Part shown: positions 1-8,922 of the stretch, in pieces
Layout of the letters: every line of letters begins with the position of its first letter
How positions within the stretch are numbered: position 1 is the first letter of the stretch
Source: Nocardioides sp. Kera G14
GTDB taxonomy: Bacteria > Actinomycetota > Actinomycetes > Propionibacteriales > Nocardioidaceae
DNA length: 64,000 bases
Assembly (NCBI RefSeq): GCF_020715565.1
Contig: NZ_CP085839.1
Span: 124,001-188,000, forward strand
Direction: 5' to 3'
Notes under the pieces: generated by a model
Databases searched by the model: none
What the model was told of the DNA's origin: nothing
Seen by the model: only the letters and a program-made list of their open reading frames with translations
Made by a program: the position numbers and the translations under genes

Positions 1-129
1 CAGCTCGACGTCTTCAACGGCGCCCTCGCCGTGATGGAGACCAAGGCCCACCTCGAGCTCCTCGTCGCCCGCGGCCAGGCGTCTCGCACTCTGACGCCCG
101 ACGGCGTCACCTTCTCCGCGCTGCGCTAG
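1..129 (+). CDS. C-terminal end of a protein, possibly MBL-fold hydrolase
   Basis: The window opens inside a reading frame that ends at the TAG at 127-129, leaving the last 42 residues. The helix with HLELLVARG followed by a short basic linker and TPDGVTFSAL resembles the C-terminal helical tail of actinobacterial metallo-beta-lactamase-fold hydrolases, but 42 residues cannot prove that and no metal-binding motif is in view. It reads toward the TPP riboswitch, with 13 nt between its stop and the riboswitch. Confidence 0.45.
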   Translation, partial: QLDVFNGALAVMETKAHLELLVARGQASRTLTPDGVTFSALR

Positions 130-139
130 CCTCAGCAGG

Positions 140-230
140 TCAGACAGGGGAGCCCGCGTCAAGGGCTGAGAGTGCGGTAGTCCGCAGACCCTCCGAACCT
201 GCACCGGTTAGTACCGGCGAAGGGAGTCGC
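140..230 (+). promoter_or_regulatory. TPP riboswitch (THI element) controlling thiBP
   Basis: The conserved CTGAGA is at 166-171, a P3 hairpin (TGCGG/CCGCA) at 173-186, GAACCTG at 195-201, the CCGG-TTAGTA-CCGG helix at 204-217 and the closing CGAAGGGA at 218-225. The closing strand is itself the ribosome binding site: AAGGGAG (220-226) lies 6 nt before the ATG at 233. TPP binding should therefore close the Shine-Dalgarno sequence and block translation of the uptake genes when thiamine pyrophosphate is plentiful. Boundaries are approximate. Confidence 0.93.
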
Positions 231-232
231 AG

Positions 233-1285
233 ATGTTCTTGCGCGCCATTTCCGCGGCGGCAGCCGCACTGTCCCTCATTCCCGCACTCGCTGCCTGCGG
301 CAGCAGCGACAGTACGTCGACGGGCGACAAGCCCACGACGGTCACCGTCGTCACGCACGACTCGTTCGCGCTCCCCAAGGAGCTCCAGGCGGAGTTCGAG
401 AAGGAGTCGGGCTACACGCTCAAGGTCCTCTCCAACGGCGACGCCGGCCAGCTCACCAACAAGCTGGTGCTCACCAAGGACGCCCCGCTCGGTGACGTCG
501 CCTTCGGCGTCGACAACACCTTCGGCTCGCGCGCCCTGAAGAACGGCGTCTTCGCCGACTACACGCCGGCGGACCTGCCCGACGGCCTGAGCCAGTTCGA
601 CCTTCCGGACGACTCGGGATCGAAGCTCACCCCGATCGACACCGGCAACGTCTGCCTCAACATCGACACCGACTGGTTCGCGGCGCACAAGGTCGCGCCG
701 CCGGTCACCCTGGACGACCTGACCAAGCCGGCGTACAAGGACCTCACGGTCCTGCCCGGTGCGGCCACCTCGAGTCCCGGCCTGGCGTTCCTGCTGACCA
801 CGATCGCCGCGAAGGGCGACGACTGGCCGGCGTACTGGAAGGCGCTCATGGCCAACGGTGCCGAGATCACGCAGGGCTGGTCGGACGCCTACGAGGTCGA
901 CTTCACCGCCGGGGGCGGCAACGGCAAGCGCCCGATCGTGCTCAGCTACGACTCGAGCCCGGCCTTCACCGTCAAGGACGGGAAGACGTCGACGCAGGCG
1001 CTGCTCGGCACGTGCTTCACCCAGATCGAATATGCCGGCGTCCTCGCCCACGCGAAGAACCCGGCCGGCGCCCAGGCGTTCGTCGACTTCCTGCTGAGTC
1101 CCGAGGTGCAGAAGGCGCTCCCCGACGCGATGTACGTCTTCCCCGTCGTGCCGAACACGCCGCTGCCGGCCGACTGGGCGAAGTTCGCCAAGCGGCCGAC
1201 GAAGCCCTGGACGCTCTTCCCGTCCGACATCGACAAGAACCGCGACACCTGGTTGCAGCAGTGGAGTGACGTCACCTCGCAATGA
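233..1285 (+). CDS. thiB: Thiamine ABC transporter substrate-binding lipoprotein
   Basis: The 350-residue extracytoplasmic solute-binding protein should capture thiamine (or its phosphates) for import. It starts with a lipoprotein signal ending in the lipobox LAAC, so Cys22 would be lipidated. The mature part has the layout of the thiamine/iron/putrescine binding family (VTVVTHDSF near the N-terminus, then VAFGVDNTF). The ATG at 233 is fixed by the Shine-Dalgarno sequence buried in the TPP riboswitch. The permease gene follows 10 nt after the stop. The thiamine assignment rests mainly on the riboswitch; the fold alone also fits iron binders. Confidence 0.9.
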   Translation: MFLRAISAAAAALSLIPALAACGSSDSTSTGDKPTTVTVVTHDSFALPKELQAEFEKESGYTLKVLSNGDAGQLTNKLVLTKDAPLGDVAFGVDNTFGSRALKNGVFADYTPADLPDGLSQFDLPDDSGSKLTPIDTGNVCLNIDTDWFAAHKVAPPVTLDDLTKPAYKDLTVLPGAATSSPGLAFLLTTIAAKGDDWPAYWKALMANGAEITQGWSDAYEVDFTAGGGNGKRPIVLSYDSSPAFTVKDGKTSTQALLGTCFTQIEYAGVLAHAKNPAGAQAFVDFLLSPEVQKALPDAMYVFPVVPNTPLPADWAKFAKRPTKPWTLFPSDIDKNRDTWLQQWSDVTSQ

Positions 1286-1295
1286 GGCGCCTCCC

Positions 1296-2876
1296 ATGAG
1301 ACGACTCAGTGCGCTGGTCGCGCTCGCCGCCGTCCCGCTCGCCGTTCTGGGCGTCCTCTTCGTCCTCCCGGTGAGCGGGATGGTGTCGCGCGGCTTCGAC
1401 GGCGGCCTCGCGCCGGTCCTCGACGTCCTGCAGCGCCCGCGGGTCCACCGGGTCCTCTGGTTCACCCTGTGGTCGAGCACGGTCGCGACGGCGATCGCCG
1501 TCGTCCTCGGCGTGCCGGCGGCGTCGGTCCTCTACCGGCTCCGGTGGCCCGGCAGTCGGGTCGTGAGGGCCTTGGTACTCGCGCCGTTCGTCATGCCGAC
1601 CGTCGTGGTCGGCATCGCGTTCCGCCAGCTCACCACGTCCGGCGGGCTCCTGGGCAGCCTGGGCCTGGACCACTCCGCGGCGGCGATCATCGCCGGGCTG
1701 GTCTTCTTCAACGTGCCGATGGTCGTCCGCACCGTCGGGCTCGTCTGGGAGGGGCTCGACCCCGAGCCGGCCGAGTCGGCGACGGTGCTGGGCGCGAGTC
1801 CGTGGCAGGTCTTCACCCGTGTCACGCTCCCGACCCTCCGGCCCGCGATCGCCGGCTCGGCCGCCGTCGTCTTCCTCTTCTGCGCCACGGCCTTCGGTGT
1901 CGTGCTCATGCTCGGCGGCCTCCGCTACTCGTCGGTGGAGACGGAGATCTACCTCCTCACCACCAACCTGCTCGACCTGCAGGGCGCGGCCGCCCTGTCG
2001 CTGCTCCAACTCGTCGTCGTGATCGTCCTGCTCCTCGTGGCGGGCCGTGTGCAGCGCTCGGTCCCGACCGAGCGGAGCACCGCCCAGCCCCGCCACCTCA
2101 CCCGCACCGACGTACCGGCGTTGCTCACGACCGCGGCCGTGGCCGCCGCGATCCTGCTCCCGATCGCCACCCTCGTGGCCGGCTCCCTCCGGCGCGAGGG
2201 CGCATGGACCCTCCTCAACTACCGACACCTGGGCACCGTGGCCGGCGACGCCGTCGGCAACAGCCTCCTCACGGCGGTCATCGCCACCGCGATCGCGCTG
2301 GGGTTCGGGACGCTGGTCGCGTTCCTCGTCAGCCGGCCCTCCGCCTCGCCGCTCGAGGCGCGCGTACGTCGCCTCCTGGACGGTGTCTTCATGCTGCCGC
2401 TCGGCGTCTCGGCCGTGACGCTCGGCTTCGGCTTCCTCCTGACGCTGGGCAGCTTCCGTGACAGCCCGTGGCTCGTCCCGCTCGCCCAGGCACTCGTCGC
2501 GCTCCCGCTCGTCGTGCGCACGCTCGTGCCGGTCTGGAGCGGGATCGACCCGCTCCTGCGTGACGCCGCTGCCACCCTCGGCGCCGGTCCGGGCAGGGTC
2601 CTGCGAGAGATCGACCTGCCGGCGATCAGGGGCGCGCTCCTCGGCGCCGCGGGCCTCGCTGCGGCGGTCTCCCTCGGTGAGTTCGGGGCCACCAGCTTCC
2701 TCGCCCGCGAGGACCACCTCACCCTGCCGGTCCTGATCTACCGGTTGCTGAGCCACCCCGGCGCGGACAACCTCGGAGGGGCCCTTGCCGCCTCGGTCGT
2801 GCTCGCCGCGATCACCACCCTCGTCCTGCTCGCCGGCGAGCTGGCGAGCCGCGCGCCCCGAACGACACGGCGGTAG
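1296..2876 (+). CDS. thiP: Thiamine ABC transporter permease (two fused permease domains)
   Basis: This 526-residue inner-membrane protein has two binding-protein-dependent permease halves. Each ends in an EAA-type loop that docks an ATPase: around 170-190 (ESATVLGASPWQVF) and around 425-450 (DAAATLGAGPGRVL). About 12 membrane segments are visible. I chose ATG 1296 because GAGG at 1284-1287 is 8 nt upstream; an in-frame GTG at 1266 would overlap thiB by 20 nt. Oddly, no thiQ ATPase follows, so the energising subunit must be encoded elsewhere. Confidence 0.9.
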   Translation: MRRLSALVALAAVPLAVLGVLFVLPVSGMVSRGFDGGLAPVLDVLQRPRVHRVLWFTLWSSTVATAIAVVLGVPAASVLYRLRWPGSRVVRALVLAPFVMPTVVVGIAFRQLTTSGGLLGSLGLDHSAAAIIAGLVFFNVPMVVRTVGLVWEGLDPEPAESATVLGASPWQVFTRVTLPTLRPAIAGSAAVVFLFCATAFGVVLMLGGLRYSSVETEIYLLTTNLLDLQGAAALSLLQLVVVIVLLLVAGRVQRSVPTERSTAQPRHLTRTDVPALLTTAAVAAAILLPIATLVAGSLRREGAWTLLNYRHLGTVAGDAVGNSLLTAVIATAIALGFGTLVAFLVSRPSASPLEARVRRLLDGVFMLPLGVSAVTLGFGFLLTLGSFRDSPWLVPLAQALVALPLVVRTLVPVWSGIDPLLRDAAATLGAGPGRVLREIDLPAIRGALLGAAGLAAAVSLGEFGATSFLAREDHLTLPVLIYRLLSHPGADNLGGALAASVVLAAITTLVLLAGELASRAPRTTRR

Positions 2877-2879
2877 GGT
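2874..2879 (+). promoter_or_regulatory. -10 hexamer TAGGGT, leaderless start
   Basis: TAGGGT overlaps the thiP stop codon and ends 7 nt before GTG 2887, which would then be the first transcribed codon of the PAP2-family gene. Confidence 0.6.
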
Positions 2880-2886
2880 GCCCTTC

Positions 2887-3936
2887 GTGTACCGGCGCGC
2901 CCAGATCTTCCTGCTCATCAACGCAGTGGGGATCGGTGTCGCCGCGATCATCGTCGCGATCGTCACCGGTCGTCCGCTCGTCGACCCGGACGGCAGCTTC
3001 CTCGGCCCGACGTGGCTGCGCCTGCCGCTGCTTCTGGGCGGCGCGATCCTGCTCGACCTGCTGCCCCGGACGCTCTGGCTCTCGAAGTTCAAGCCGACCG
3101 CGATGTGGCCCTTCGCCCAGGCCCGTCTGCGCACGCACTGGAACAGGGAGCGACTCACCCTCGTGGTGGTCGGCATCCTCTCCTTCTACATCGTCTACGT
3201 CTCCTACCGGAACCTGAAGTCGGCGCTCCCGGCCCTCATCACCGCGCAGTACGACCACGAGCTCCACCTCATCGACCGCGCGATCCTCTTCGGCCACGAG
3301 CCGGGCATCCTGCTGCAGGACGTCTTCGGCACCAACGTGATGGCGTTCCTCTTCAGCTACGTCTACCTCTGGTTCCTGCCGCTGGTCCCGATCGCCGTGA
3401 CGTGTTGGGTGGTGTGGTCGAAGAATCTCGCCTACGGCTACTGGTTCGTCGCCTCCCAGACCCTTGCGTGGACGCTCGGCACGATCTCCTACTACGCCCT
3501 TCCGACGATCGGCCCGGGCCTGCAGTACCCGCAGATCTACGCGACCCTGGCCCACACGCCCACGAGCGACCTGATGGACTCGCTCGTCAACGCGCGCCAC
3601 ACCGCGCTCTGGGACCAGCAGGCCAACGCTGCCCAGACCGTCGCGGGCTTCGCCTCGCTCCACGTCGCGATCACGCTGCTCGTCGCGCTGATGGTGCAGT
3701 ACACGGTCGAGTACAAGCCGCTCAGGATCGCGTTCTGGATCAACCACGGCTTCACCGTGTGCGCGACGCTCTACTTCGGCTGGCACTACATCAGCGACGA
3801 CGTCGCCGGTGTGATGATCGCGTTGAGCTCCTTCTACTTCGGTGGCCTGGTCAGCCATCAGAAATTCCGCCGGAAGGGGTACGCACGTCGTGAGGCGCTC
3901 AAGATGCGCCCCGACCAGGAAGTCACCACCGTCTGA
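2887..3936 (+). CDS. PAP2-superfamily membrane phosphatase/phosphotransferase
   Basis: This protein of about 349 residues has six or more membrane segments. It carries the later two PAP2 signature motifs: an ASLH-containing segment (GFASLHVAIT) and GWHYISDDVAG, where the two His and the Asp form the phosphate-transfer site. The layout resembles the inositol-phosphorylceramide synthase/AUR1-like branch, whose bacterial members act on lipid phosphates at the outer membrane face; the substrate here is unknown. I prefer GTG 2887 because TAGGGT lies exactly 7 nt upstream; an in-frame GTG at 2878 would overlap that hexamer. It starts 11 nt after thiP but probably has its own promoter. Confidence 0.8.
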   Translation: MYRRAQIFLLINAVGIGVAAIIVAIVTGRPLVDPDGSFLGPTWLRLPLLLGGAILLDLLPRTLWLSKFKPTAMWPFAQARLRTHWNRERLTLVVVGILSFYIVYVSYRNLKSALPALITAQYDHELHLIDRAILFGHEPGILLQDVFGTNVMAFLFSYVYLWFLPLVPIAVTCWVVWSKNLAYGYWFVASQTLAWTLGTISYYALPTIGPGLQYPQIYATLAHTPTSDLMDSLVNARHTALWDQQANAAQTVAGFASLHVAITLLVALMVQYTVEYKPLRIAFWINHGFTVCATLYFGWHYISDDVAGVMIALSSFYFGGLVSHQKFRRKGYARREALKMRPDQEVTTV

Positions 3937-3950
3937 CATCGGAGGGCCCG

Positions 3951-5915
3951 TTGAGCACCGACAGCACCGAAGACATCGAGAGCGTCACAGGGGAGCTGCG
4001 CGACCTGCTCGCGGGGCCGCACGCCTCCACCCGTGCGACCGTCCTCGCCGGGCTCGAGCCCTACGCCGGACTGCTCGAGGAGGCCGAGACCCTCGGCCTC
4101 GACGAGTTCCGCGACCGGGTCCGCGACGTGGTGGTCGAGCTCGCGGGCTCCGGTCTCACCGGCCTCGGCTTCCCGAAGGAGTACGGCGGCGGCGCGGACC
4201 TCGGCGCCTCGATCGCTGCCTTCGAGACGCTGGCCCACGGCGACCTCTCGGTGCTGGTCAAGGTCGGCGTGCAGTTCGGCCTCTTCGGCGGCGCGATCCT
4301 CCAGCTCGGCACGGAACGCCACCACGAGGCCTATCTCGCCGACCTCGTCTCGGCGCGGGTGCTCGGCTGCTTCGCCATGACCGAGCACCGCCACGGCTCC
4401 AACGTCGCCGCGCTCGAGACGGTCGCGACCTACGACAAGGAGACGGAGGAGTTCGTCCTCACCACCACGCGGGAGGACGCCTTCAAGGACTACATCGGCA
4501 ACGCGGCACGCCATGCCGAGCTGGCCGTGGTCTTCGCGCAGCTGGAGATCGACGGCGAATCGCAGGGTGTGCATGCCTTCGTGGCGCGGATCCGGGAGGA
4601 CGGGCAGCCGGTCGTCGGCGTACGGATCGCCGATGACGGGCGCAAGATGGGCCTCAACGGTGTCGACAACGGCCGGATCTGGTTCGACGGGCTCCGCATC
4701 CCGCGGGAGAACCTGCTCAACCGCTTCGCCGACGTCGATGCCGACGGCACCTACCGCAGTGAGATCGACTCGGTGAACCGCCGCTTCTTCACGATGCTCG
4801 GCACGCTCATCCAGGGCCGGGTCAGCGTCGGTGGTGCCGGACTCACCGCGGCCAAGGTCGCCCTGACGATCGCCACCCGCTACGCCCTCCAGCGCCGACA
4901 GTTCGACAGCGAGAGCGGCGAGAACGATCTCGAAACCCGGCTGCTCGACTACGGCCAGCACCAGCGTCGGCTGCTGCCGCTGATCGCGCGCTCGTACGCG
5001 CTGACCTTCGCCCAGGAGACGCTGGTCGACCAGCTGCACCGCAGCTTCAGCGGGGAGGTCCCGGACGAGGAGGCGGAGGTCTTCCGCCGCGAGCTCGAGT
5101 CCCGGGCCGCCGGCACGAAGGCGCTCGCGACCTGGCACGCCACCCGGACGATCCAGGAGTGCCGCGAGGCCTGCGGTGGTGCGGGTTATCTCGCGGAGAA
5201 CCGCTTCACCGCGCTCAAGGCCGACACGGACGTCTTCACCACGTTCGAGGGTGACAACACGGTGCTGCTGCAGCTCGTCGCGAAGGGGCTGCTCACCGAC
5301 TACTCCTCGGAGTTCTCGTCGATGGACCAGCTCGACCTGGTCCGCTTCGTGGCCGGGCAGGCGGTCGAGACGGTCGTGGAGCGGGCGAACGTGCACAAGC
5401 TCCGCGAGCGGATCCGCGACCTGCTCCCGGGAGGGAACGAGGAGGATGCGGACATTCGGGATCCCGAGTACCACCTGGAGATGCTCACCTTCCGCGAGGA
5501 GCACATCCTGGCGGGCGTCGCCCGACGCCTGAAGGGTGGCATCGACCGGGGCACCGCGCCCGGCATCGTCTTCTCCCACGTGCAGGACCACGTGATCGCA
5601 CTCGGCCGCGCCCACGTCGAGCGGGTCGTCCACGAGGCCTTCGTCGACAAGCTCGAGTCGCTGCCGGAGGGACCCACCCGTGAGCTGCTCGCCAAGGTCG
5701 CCGACCTCGCGGCGCTGTCCGCCATCGAGGCCGATCGCGCCTGGTGGATGGAGCACGGCCGGCTCACCGTCCAGCGTTCCAAGGCGATCACGTCGGAGAT
5801 CAACAGCCTCTGCCGTGAGCTCCGGCCCGAGGCCCGCACCCTCGTCGACGCCTTCGGCATCCCCGACGCCTTCCTCCGCGCCGAGGACCTCGTCGCCGAA
5901 TCCGCCCTTTCCTGA
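3951..5915 (+). CDS. Acyl-CoA dehydrogenase/oxidase family flavoprotein
   Basis: At 654 residues this is far longer than a standard 380-residue acyl-CoA dehydrogenase and matches the acyl-CoA oxidase architecture. It has an N-terminal helical domain, a middle domain with the flavin/substrate motif FAMTEHRHGSNV (about 140-152), and two C-terminal helical domains with CREACGGAGYLAENRF and TTFEGDNTVLLQ (about 403-440). It should carry out FAD-dependent alpha,beta-desaturation of acyl-CoA. A TTG start is used: GGAGGG at 3941-3946 sits 4 nt upstream. The last codons (5898-5913) coincide with a copy of the 22-bp repeat. It ends 3 nt from the convergent dacB. Confidence 0.85.
   Translation: MSTDSTEDIESVTGELRDLLAGPHASTRATVLAGLEPYAGLLEEAETLGLDEFRDRVRDVVVELAGSGLTGLGFPKEYGGGADLGASIAAFETLAHGDLSVLVKVGVQFGLFGGAILQLGTERHHEAYLADLVSARVLGCFAMTEHRHGSNVAALETVATYDKETEEFVLTTTREDAFKDYIGNAARHAELAVVFAQLEIDGESQGVHAFVARIREDGQPVVGVRIADDGRKMGLNGVDNGRIWFDGLRIPRENLLNRFADVDADGTYRSEIDSVNRRFFTMLGTLIQGRVSVGGAGLTAAKVALTIATRYALQRRQFDSESGENDLETRLLDYGQHQRRLLPLIARSYALTFAQETLVDQLHRSFSGEVPDEEAEVFRRELESRAAGTKALATWHATRTIQECREACGGAGYLAENRFTALKADTDVFTTFEGDNTVLLQLVAKGLLTDYSSEFSSMDQLDLVRFVAGQAVETVVERANVHKLRERIRDLLPGGNEEDADIRDPEYHLEMLTFREEHILAGVARRLKGGIDRGTAPGIVFSHVQDHVIALGRAHVERVVHEAFVDKLESLPEGPTRELLAKVADLAALSAIEADRAWWMEHGRLTVQRSKAITSEINSLCRELRPEARTLVDAFGIPDAFLRAEDLVAESALS
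5898..5913 (+). repeat. Solitary copy of the 22-bp repeat family (A1)
   Basis: GAATCCGCCCTTTCCT differs at one base from the copy inside menE at 61788-61803. It forms the last five codons and the first base of the stop of the acyl-CoA oxidase-like gene. No second copy is seen 22 nt to either side. Confidence 0.6.
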
Positions 5916-5918
5916 CGG

Positions 5919-7298
5919 TCAGCAGGGGCAGGCGGCGAGGGCGGCGGCCGCGTCGTCGAGGGACTCGCGAGCCTTCAACGTGTTGGCGACGGGGACCTTG
6001 TCGGCCATCACGACGTAGGTGAGCGCGGCGCCGGACGCGGTGGTGATGAAGCCGGCCAGCGAGCTCACCCCGGTGAGCGTGCCCGTCTTCGCGCGTACGA
6101 CGCCGAGGCCGGCGTCCGAGGTGTTGTCGGTGTACCGGCCGGCGAGCGAGCCGCTGAAGCCGGCGACCGGCAGGCCGTAGGAGAGCACCTGGAGGTCGGG
6201 GTCGGTGGCCGCCAGCCGCAGCACCGCCGTGAGCGCGGCCGGGGTGGCGACATCTGAGCGCGAGAGGCCGGAGCCGTCGTGCAGGGTGACGCCGTCGAGC
6301 GGCACCTCCAGGTCGGTCAGGGCCTTCCGTACGCCGGCGACCCCGCCGTCGAAGGAACCATCCCCGTCCTCGGCGCCGACCTGGTGGGCCAGGACCTCGG
6401 CCGCGTCGTTGTCGCTGGTCTCCAGGGTGTGCTCGACGATCTGCCGCAGCGGCGCGCTCTCGACATGGGCGAGTTCAGTGCCGGAACCCTTGCCGTGGCG
6501 GATCCGCGGAGCCACCTCGACTCCGGCAGTCCTCAGTGCGGCCGCGAAGCGCTGGGCCGCGGTCAGACCCGGGCTGAGGTCGCGGCCGCCCTGGGGCAGC
6601 CGGCCCTCGTCGACGCGGAGCGCGGCGACCGGCGAGACGACGTCCTCGGTGACGTAGGAGGCGGGCCACGCCGGGCTGGTCGCAGGGCCGGTGAAGAGCG
6701 AGTCGTCATACGCCAGCCGGACGCTGGTGGTGCCGTCGCCGAGGAGTGTGGTGGCCGTCGACTTCGCGAGCGTGACGAGGTCGGCGCGTGGCAGCGAGGT
6801 GGAGTGGACCGGAGCGGAGGCGAGCATCGGGTCACCGCCACCGACGAGCACGATGACTCCGGGCTTGGGCGAGACGACGGTCGTCGTGAAGCGGTGCTCG
6901 GGTCCGAGGACGTGCAGCCCGGCCGCGGTGGTGAGGAGCTTGTTGGTCGAGGCAGGCACGGCCGACCCACTGCCCGACGTCACGATCGGGTCGCCGCTCA
7001 GACCGGCCACCTCGACCAGGACATGCGGGCCGAGGTCGGCCTTGGTGAGCTGTCCTGTCAAGGCGGCGCGCACCTTGGCCGGGTCAGGTGTCGGCGTACC
7101 GGCGAGGGCGGTGGGGGAGGGGACCGGCGACTCCCACGGCTCAGCTGCCGCGGCCGGTGCCGCGGCGTCGTGACCCTCGATCCTCATCCGCAGGTCATCG
7201 ACCCAACCGCGCTGCACACCTGCCGCGCCCGCTCCGACGAGCAGCACCAGCACGATGAGGAGTGGTGCGACCCAGCGGAGTCTCCGCTTCTTACGCAC
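5919..7298 (-). CDS. dacB: D-alanyl-D-alanine carboxypeptidase/endopeptidase (PBP4 class)
   Basis: This class C low-molecular-weight penicillin-binding protein trims or cleaves peptidoglycan cross-links outside the membrane. The 459 residues begin with a basic stretch and one signal anchor (about 8-29), then a Pro/Ala linker. The serine-peptidase triad motifs are in order: STNK (117-120, nucleophile Ser117), SDN (295-297) and KTG (404-406). The start is GTG at 7298. It is divergent from ppa with 58 nt between, the same pairing I recall from mycobacteria. Confidence 0.93.
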   Translation of the reverse strand: MRKKRRLRWVAPLLIVLVLLVGAGAAGVQRGWVDDLRMRIEGHDAAAPAAAAEPWESPVPSPTALAGTPTPDPAKVRAALTGQLTKADLGPHVLVEVAGLSGDPIVTSGSGSAVPASTNKLLTTAAGLHVLGPEHRFTTTVVSPKPGVIVLVGGGDPMLASAPVHSTSLPRADLVTLAKSTATTLLGDGTTSVRLAYDDSLFTGPATSPAWPASYVTEDVVSPVAALRVDEGRLPQGGRDLSPGLTAAQRFAAALRTAGVEVAPRIRHGKGSGTELAHVESAPLRQIVEHTLETSDNDAAEVLAHQVGAEDGDGSFDGGVAGVRKALTDLEVPLDGVTLHDGSGLSRSDVATPAALTAVLRLAATDPDLQVLSYGLPVAGFSGSLAGRYTDNTSDAGLGVVRAKTGTLTGVSSLAGFITTASGAALTYVVMADKVPVANTLKARESLDDAAAALAACPC

Positions 7299-7356
7299 AG
7301 GACATGCCCTCGGACCTCAAATCGCATCTGGGACGGTTGTCGGGGACACTACCGCC

Positions 7357-7848
7357 ATGACTTTGACGTTCGATGTGCTGATCGAGGTCCCCAAGGGCTC
7401 GCGCAACAAGTACGAGGTCGACCACGAGACCGGCAAGCTGCGCCTGGACCGCGTGCTCTTCACCTCGATGGTCTACCCGGCCGACTACGGCTACATCGAG
7501 GACACCCTCGGCGGCGACGGCGACCCGCTCGACGCCCTCGTCATCACGCCCTTCCCGCTGATCCCGAACGTCCTCGTCGAGGCCCGCCCCGTTGCCATGT
7601 ACGTCATGGAGGACGAGAAGGGTCAGGACGAGAAGGTCCTCTGCGTCCCCGTCGACCCCCGCTTCGACCACATCCAGGACCTCGGCGACATCGACGAGTT
7701 CCTGCTCGGCGAGATCAAGCACTTCTTCGAGCGCTACAAGGACCTCGAGCCCGGCAAGTCCGTCAAGGGCTCCGACTGGGTCGGCCGCGAGGCCGCCGAG
7801 AAGGAGATCGCAGAGTCGATCGAGCGCCTGAAGCAGCAGGGTCACTGA
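7357..7848 (+). CDS. ppa: Inorganic pyrophosphatase (family I)
   Basis: The 163-residue cytoplasmic enzyme hydrolyses pyrophosphate to two phosphates and so pulls biosynthetic reactions forward. Family I hallmarks are present: [13 protein letters not shown] near the N-terminus, [23 protein letters not shown] with the Mg-binding aspartates, and a C-terminal FKxYK-like segment ([12 protein letters not shown]). I start at ATG 7357; longer readings lack family similarity. There is no Shine-Dalgarno sequence. GACACT ends 6 nt upstream, a near match to the leaderless -10 pattern used widely in this window. Confidence 0.95.
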   Translation: MTLTFDVLIEVPKGSRNKYEVDHETGKLRLDRVLFTSMVYPADYGYIEDTLGGDGDPLDALVITPFPLIPNVLVEARPVAMYVMEDEKGQDEKVLCVPVDPRFDHIQDLGDIDEFLLGEIKHFFERYKDLEPGKSVKGSDWVGREAAEKEIAESIERLKQQGH

Positions 7849-7868
7849 GCCGATTCGGCGGGGTCGGA

Positions 7869-7874
7869 TACGGT
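7869..7874 (+). promoter_or_regulatory. -10 hexamer TACGGT, leaderless start
   Basis: TACGGT ends 7 nt before ATG 7882 of the metalloprotease gene; no Shine-Dalgarno sequence is present. Confidence 0.6.
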
Positions 7875-7881
7875 CGCACCC

Positions 7882-8922
7882 ATGACTGGGGCGTCCGACA
7901 TGATCGACTGGGACCTCGCCGTCAGGCTGGGCAGCCGGATCGCCACGGACGGGCCGAAGGTCACCCGCGAGGAGGCTGAGGCCGCGGTCGAGGAGCTGCG
8001 CGACGACGCTGCGCGCTCCACGCAGCTGGTCCGCGACTTCACCGGTCTCGAGGCTCCCGACGGCACCGCGCCGGTCCTCGTCATCGACCGGAAGGGCTGG
8101 GTCCAGGCCAACGCCGACGGCTTCAAGACGGTCCTCGCCCCGCTGGTCGACAAGCTCACCGAGAAGCGGCCGCCGAGCGGGGCGGCCAAGGTGATCGGCC
8201 GCAAGATCACCGGCGCCGAGGTGGGCGGACTGCTCGGCTTCCTCTGCACCAAGGTGCTGGGCCAGTTCGACCCGTTCTTCTCTCCCGCCGGCCGACTGCT
8301 GCTCGTCGCCCCGAACATCGTCCACATCGAGCGTGAGCTCGGGGTCGACCCGACGGACTTCCGCCTCTGGGTCTGCCTGCACGAGGAGACCCACCGCGTG
8401 CAGTTCACGGCCAACCCGTGGCTGCGCGACCACCTCTTCGACCAGGTCGGCCAGCTCGCCGGGCTCACCGACGCCGGCTCGCTGCTCGACGACCTGGTCG
8501 GCCGCATCGCCCAGGTGGTGAGGGGCGACGGCCCCACCGGCAGCCTGATCGACCTCGTCAGCACTCCGGAGCAGCGCGAGATCTTCGACCGCCTCACCGC
8601 CGTGATGAGCCTGCTCGAGGGTCATGCCGACGTCGTCATGGACGGTGTCGGGCCGAAGGTCATCCCCAGCGTCGAGCACATCCGCTCGAAGTTCACCGAG
8701 CGCCGCAAGGGGGTCGGCACCCTCGACCGCATCCTCCGTCGCCTCCTCGGCCTCGACGCCAAGATGGCGCAGTACCGCGACGGCGCGACGTTCGTCCGCC
8801 ACGTCGTCGACGCCCTCGGCATGGAGCGGTTCAACACGATCTGGACCGGCCCCGACACCCTCCCGACCCTCGCCGAGATCCACGACCCCGAGGCCTGGAT
8901 CCAGCGCGTCCCCGGACTGTGA
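7882..8922 (+). CDS. Zinc-dependent metalloprotease, DUF2342 family
   Basis: The 346-residue protein has a zincin motif HEETH (His167, Glu168, His171) in a long helix, preceded by a conserved stretch with KVLGQFDPFF. It belongs to the DUF2342 family, often labelled a coenzyme F420 biosynthesis-associated protein for genomic co-occurrence; I know of no proven substrate. Its place between ppa and tilS matches the mycobacterial order (Rv3626c, from memory). Its TGA overlaps the tilS GTG, so the two are translationally coupled. Confidence 0.85.
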   Translation: MTGASDMIDWDLAVRLGSRIATDGPKVTREEAEAAVEELRDDAARSTQLVRDFTGLEAPDGTAPVLVIDRKGWVQANADGFKTVLAPLVDKLTEKRPPSGAAKVIGRKITGAEVGGLLGFLCTKVLGQFDPFFSPAGRLLLVAPNIVHIERELGVDPTDFRLWVCLHEETHRVQFTANPWLRDHLFDQVGQLAGLTDAGSLLDDLVGRIAQVVRGDGPTGSLIDLVSTPEQREIFDRLTAVMSLLEGHADVVMDGVGPKVIPSVEHIRSKFTERRKGVGTLDRILRRLLGLDAKMAQYRDGATFVRHVVDALGMERFNTIWTGPDTLPTLAEIHDPEAWIQRVPGL

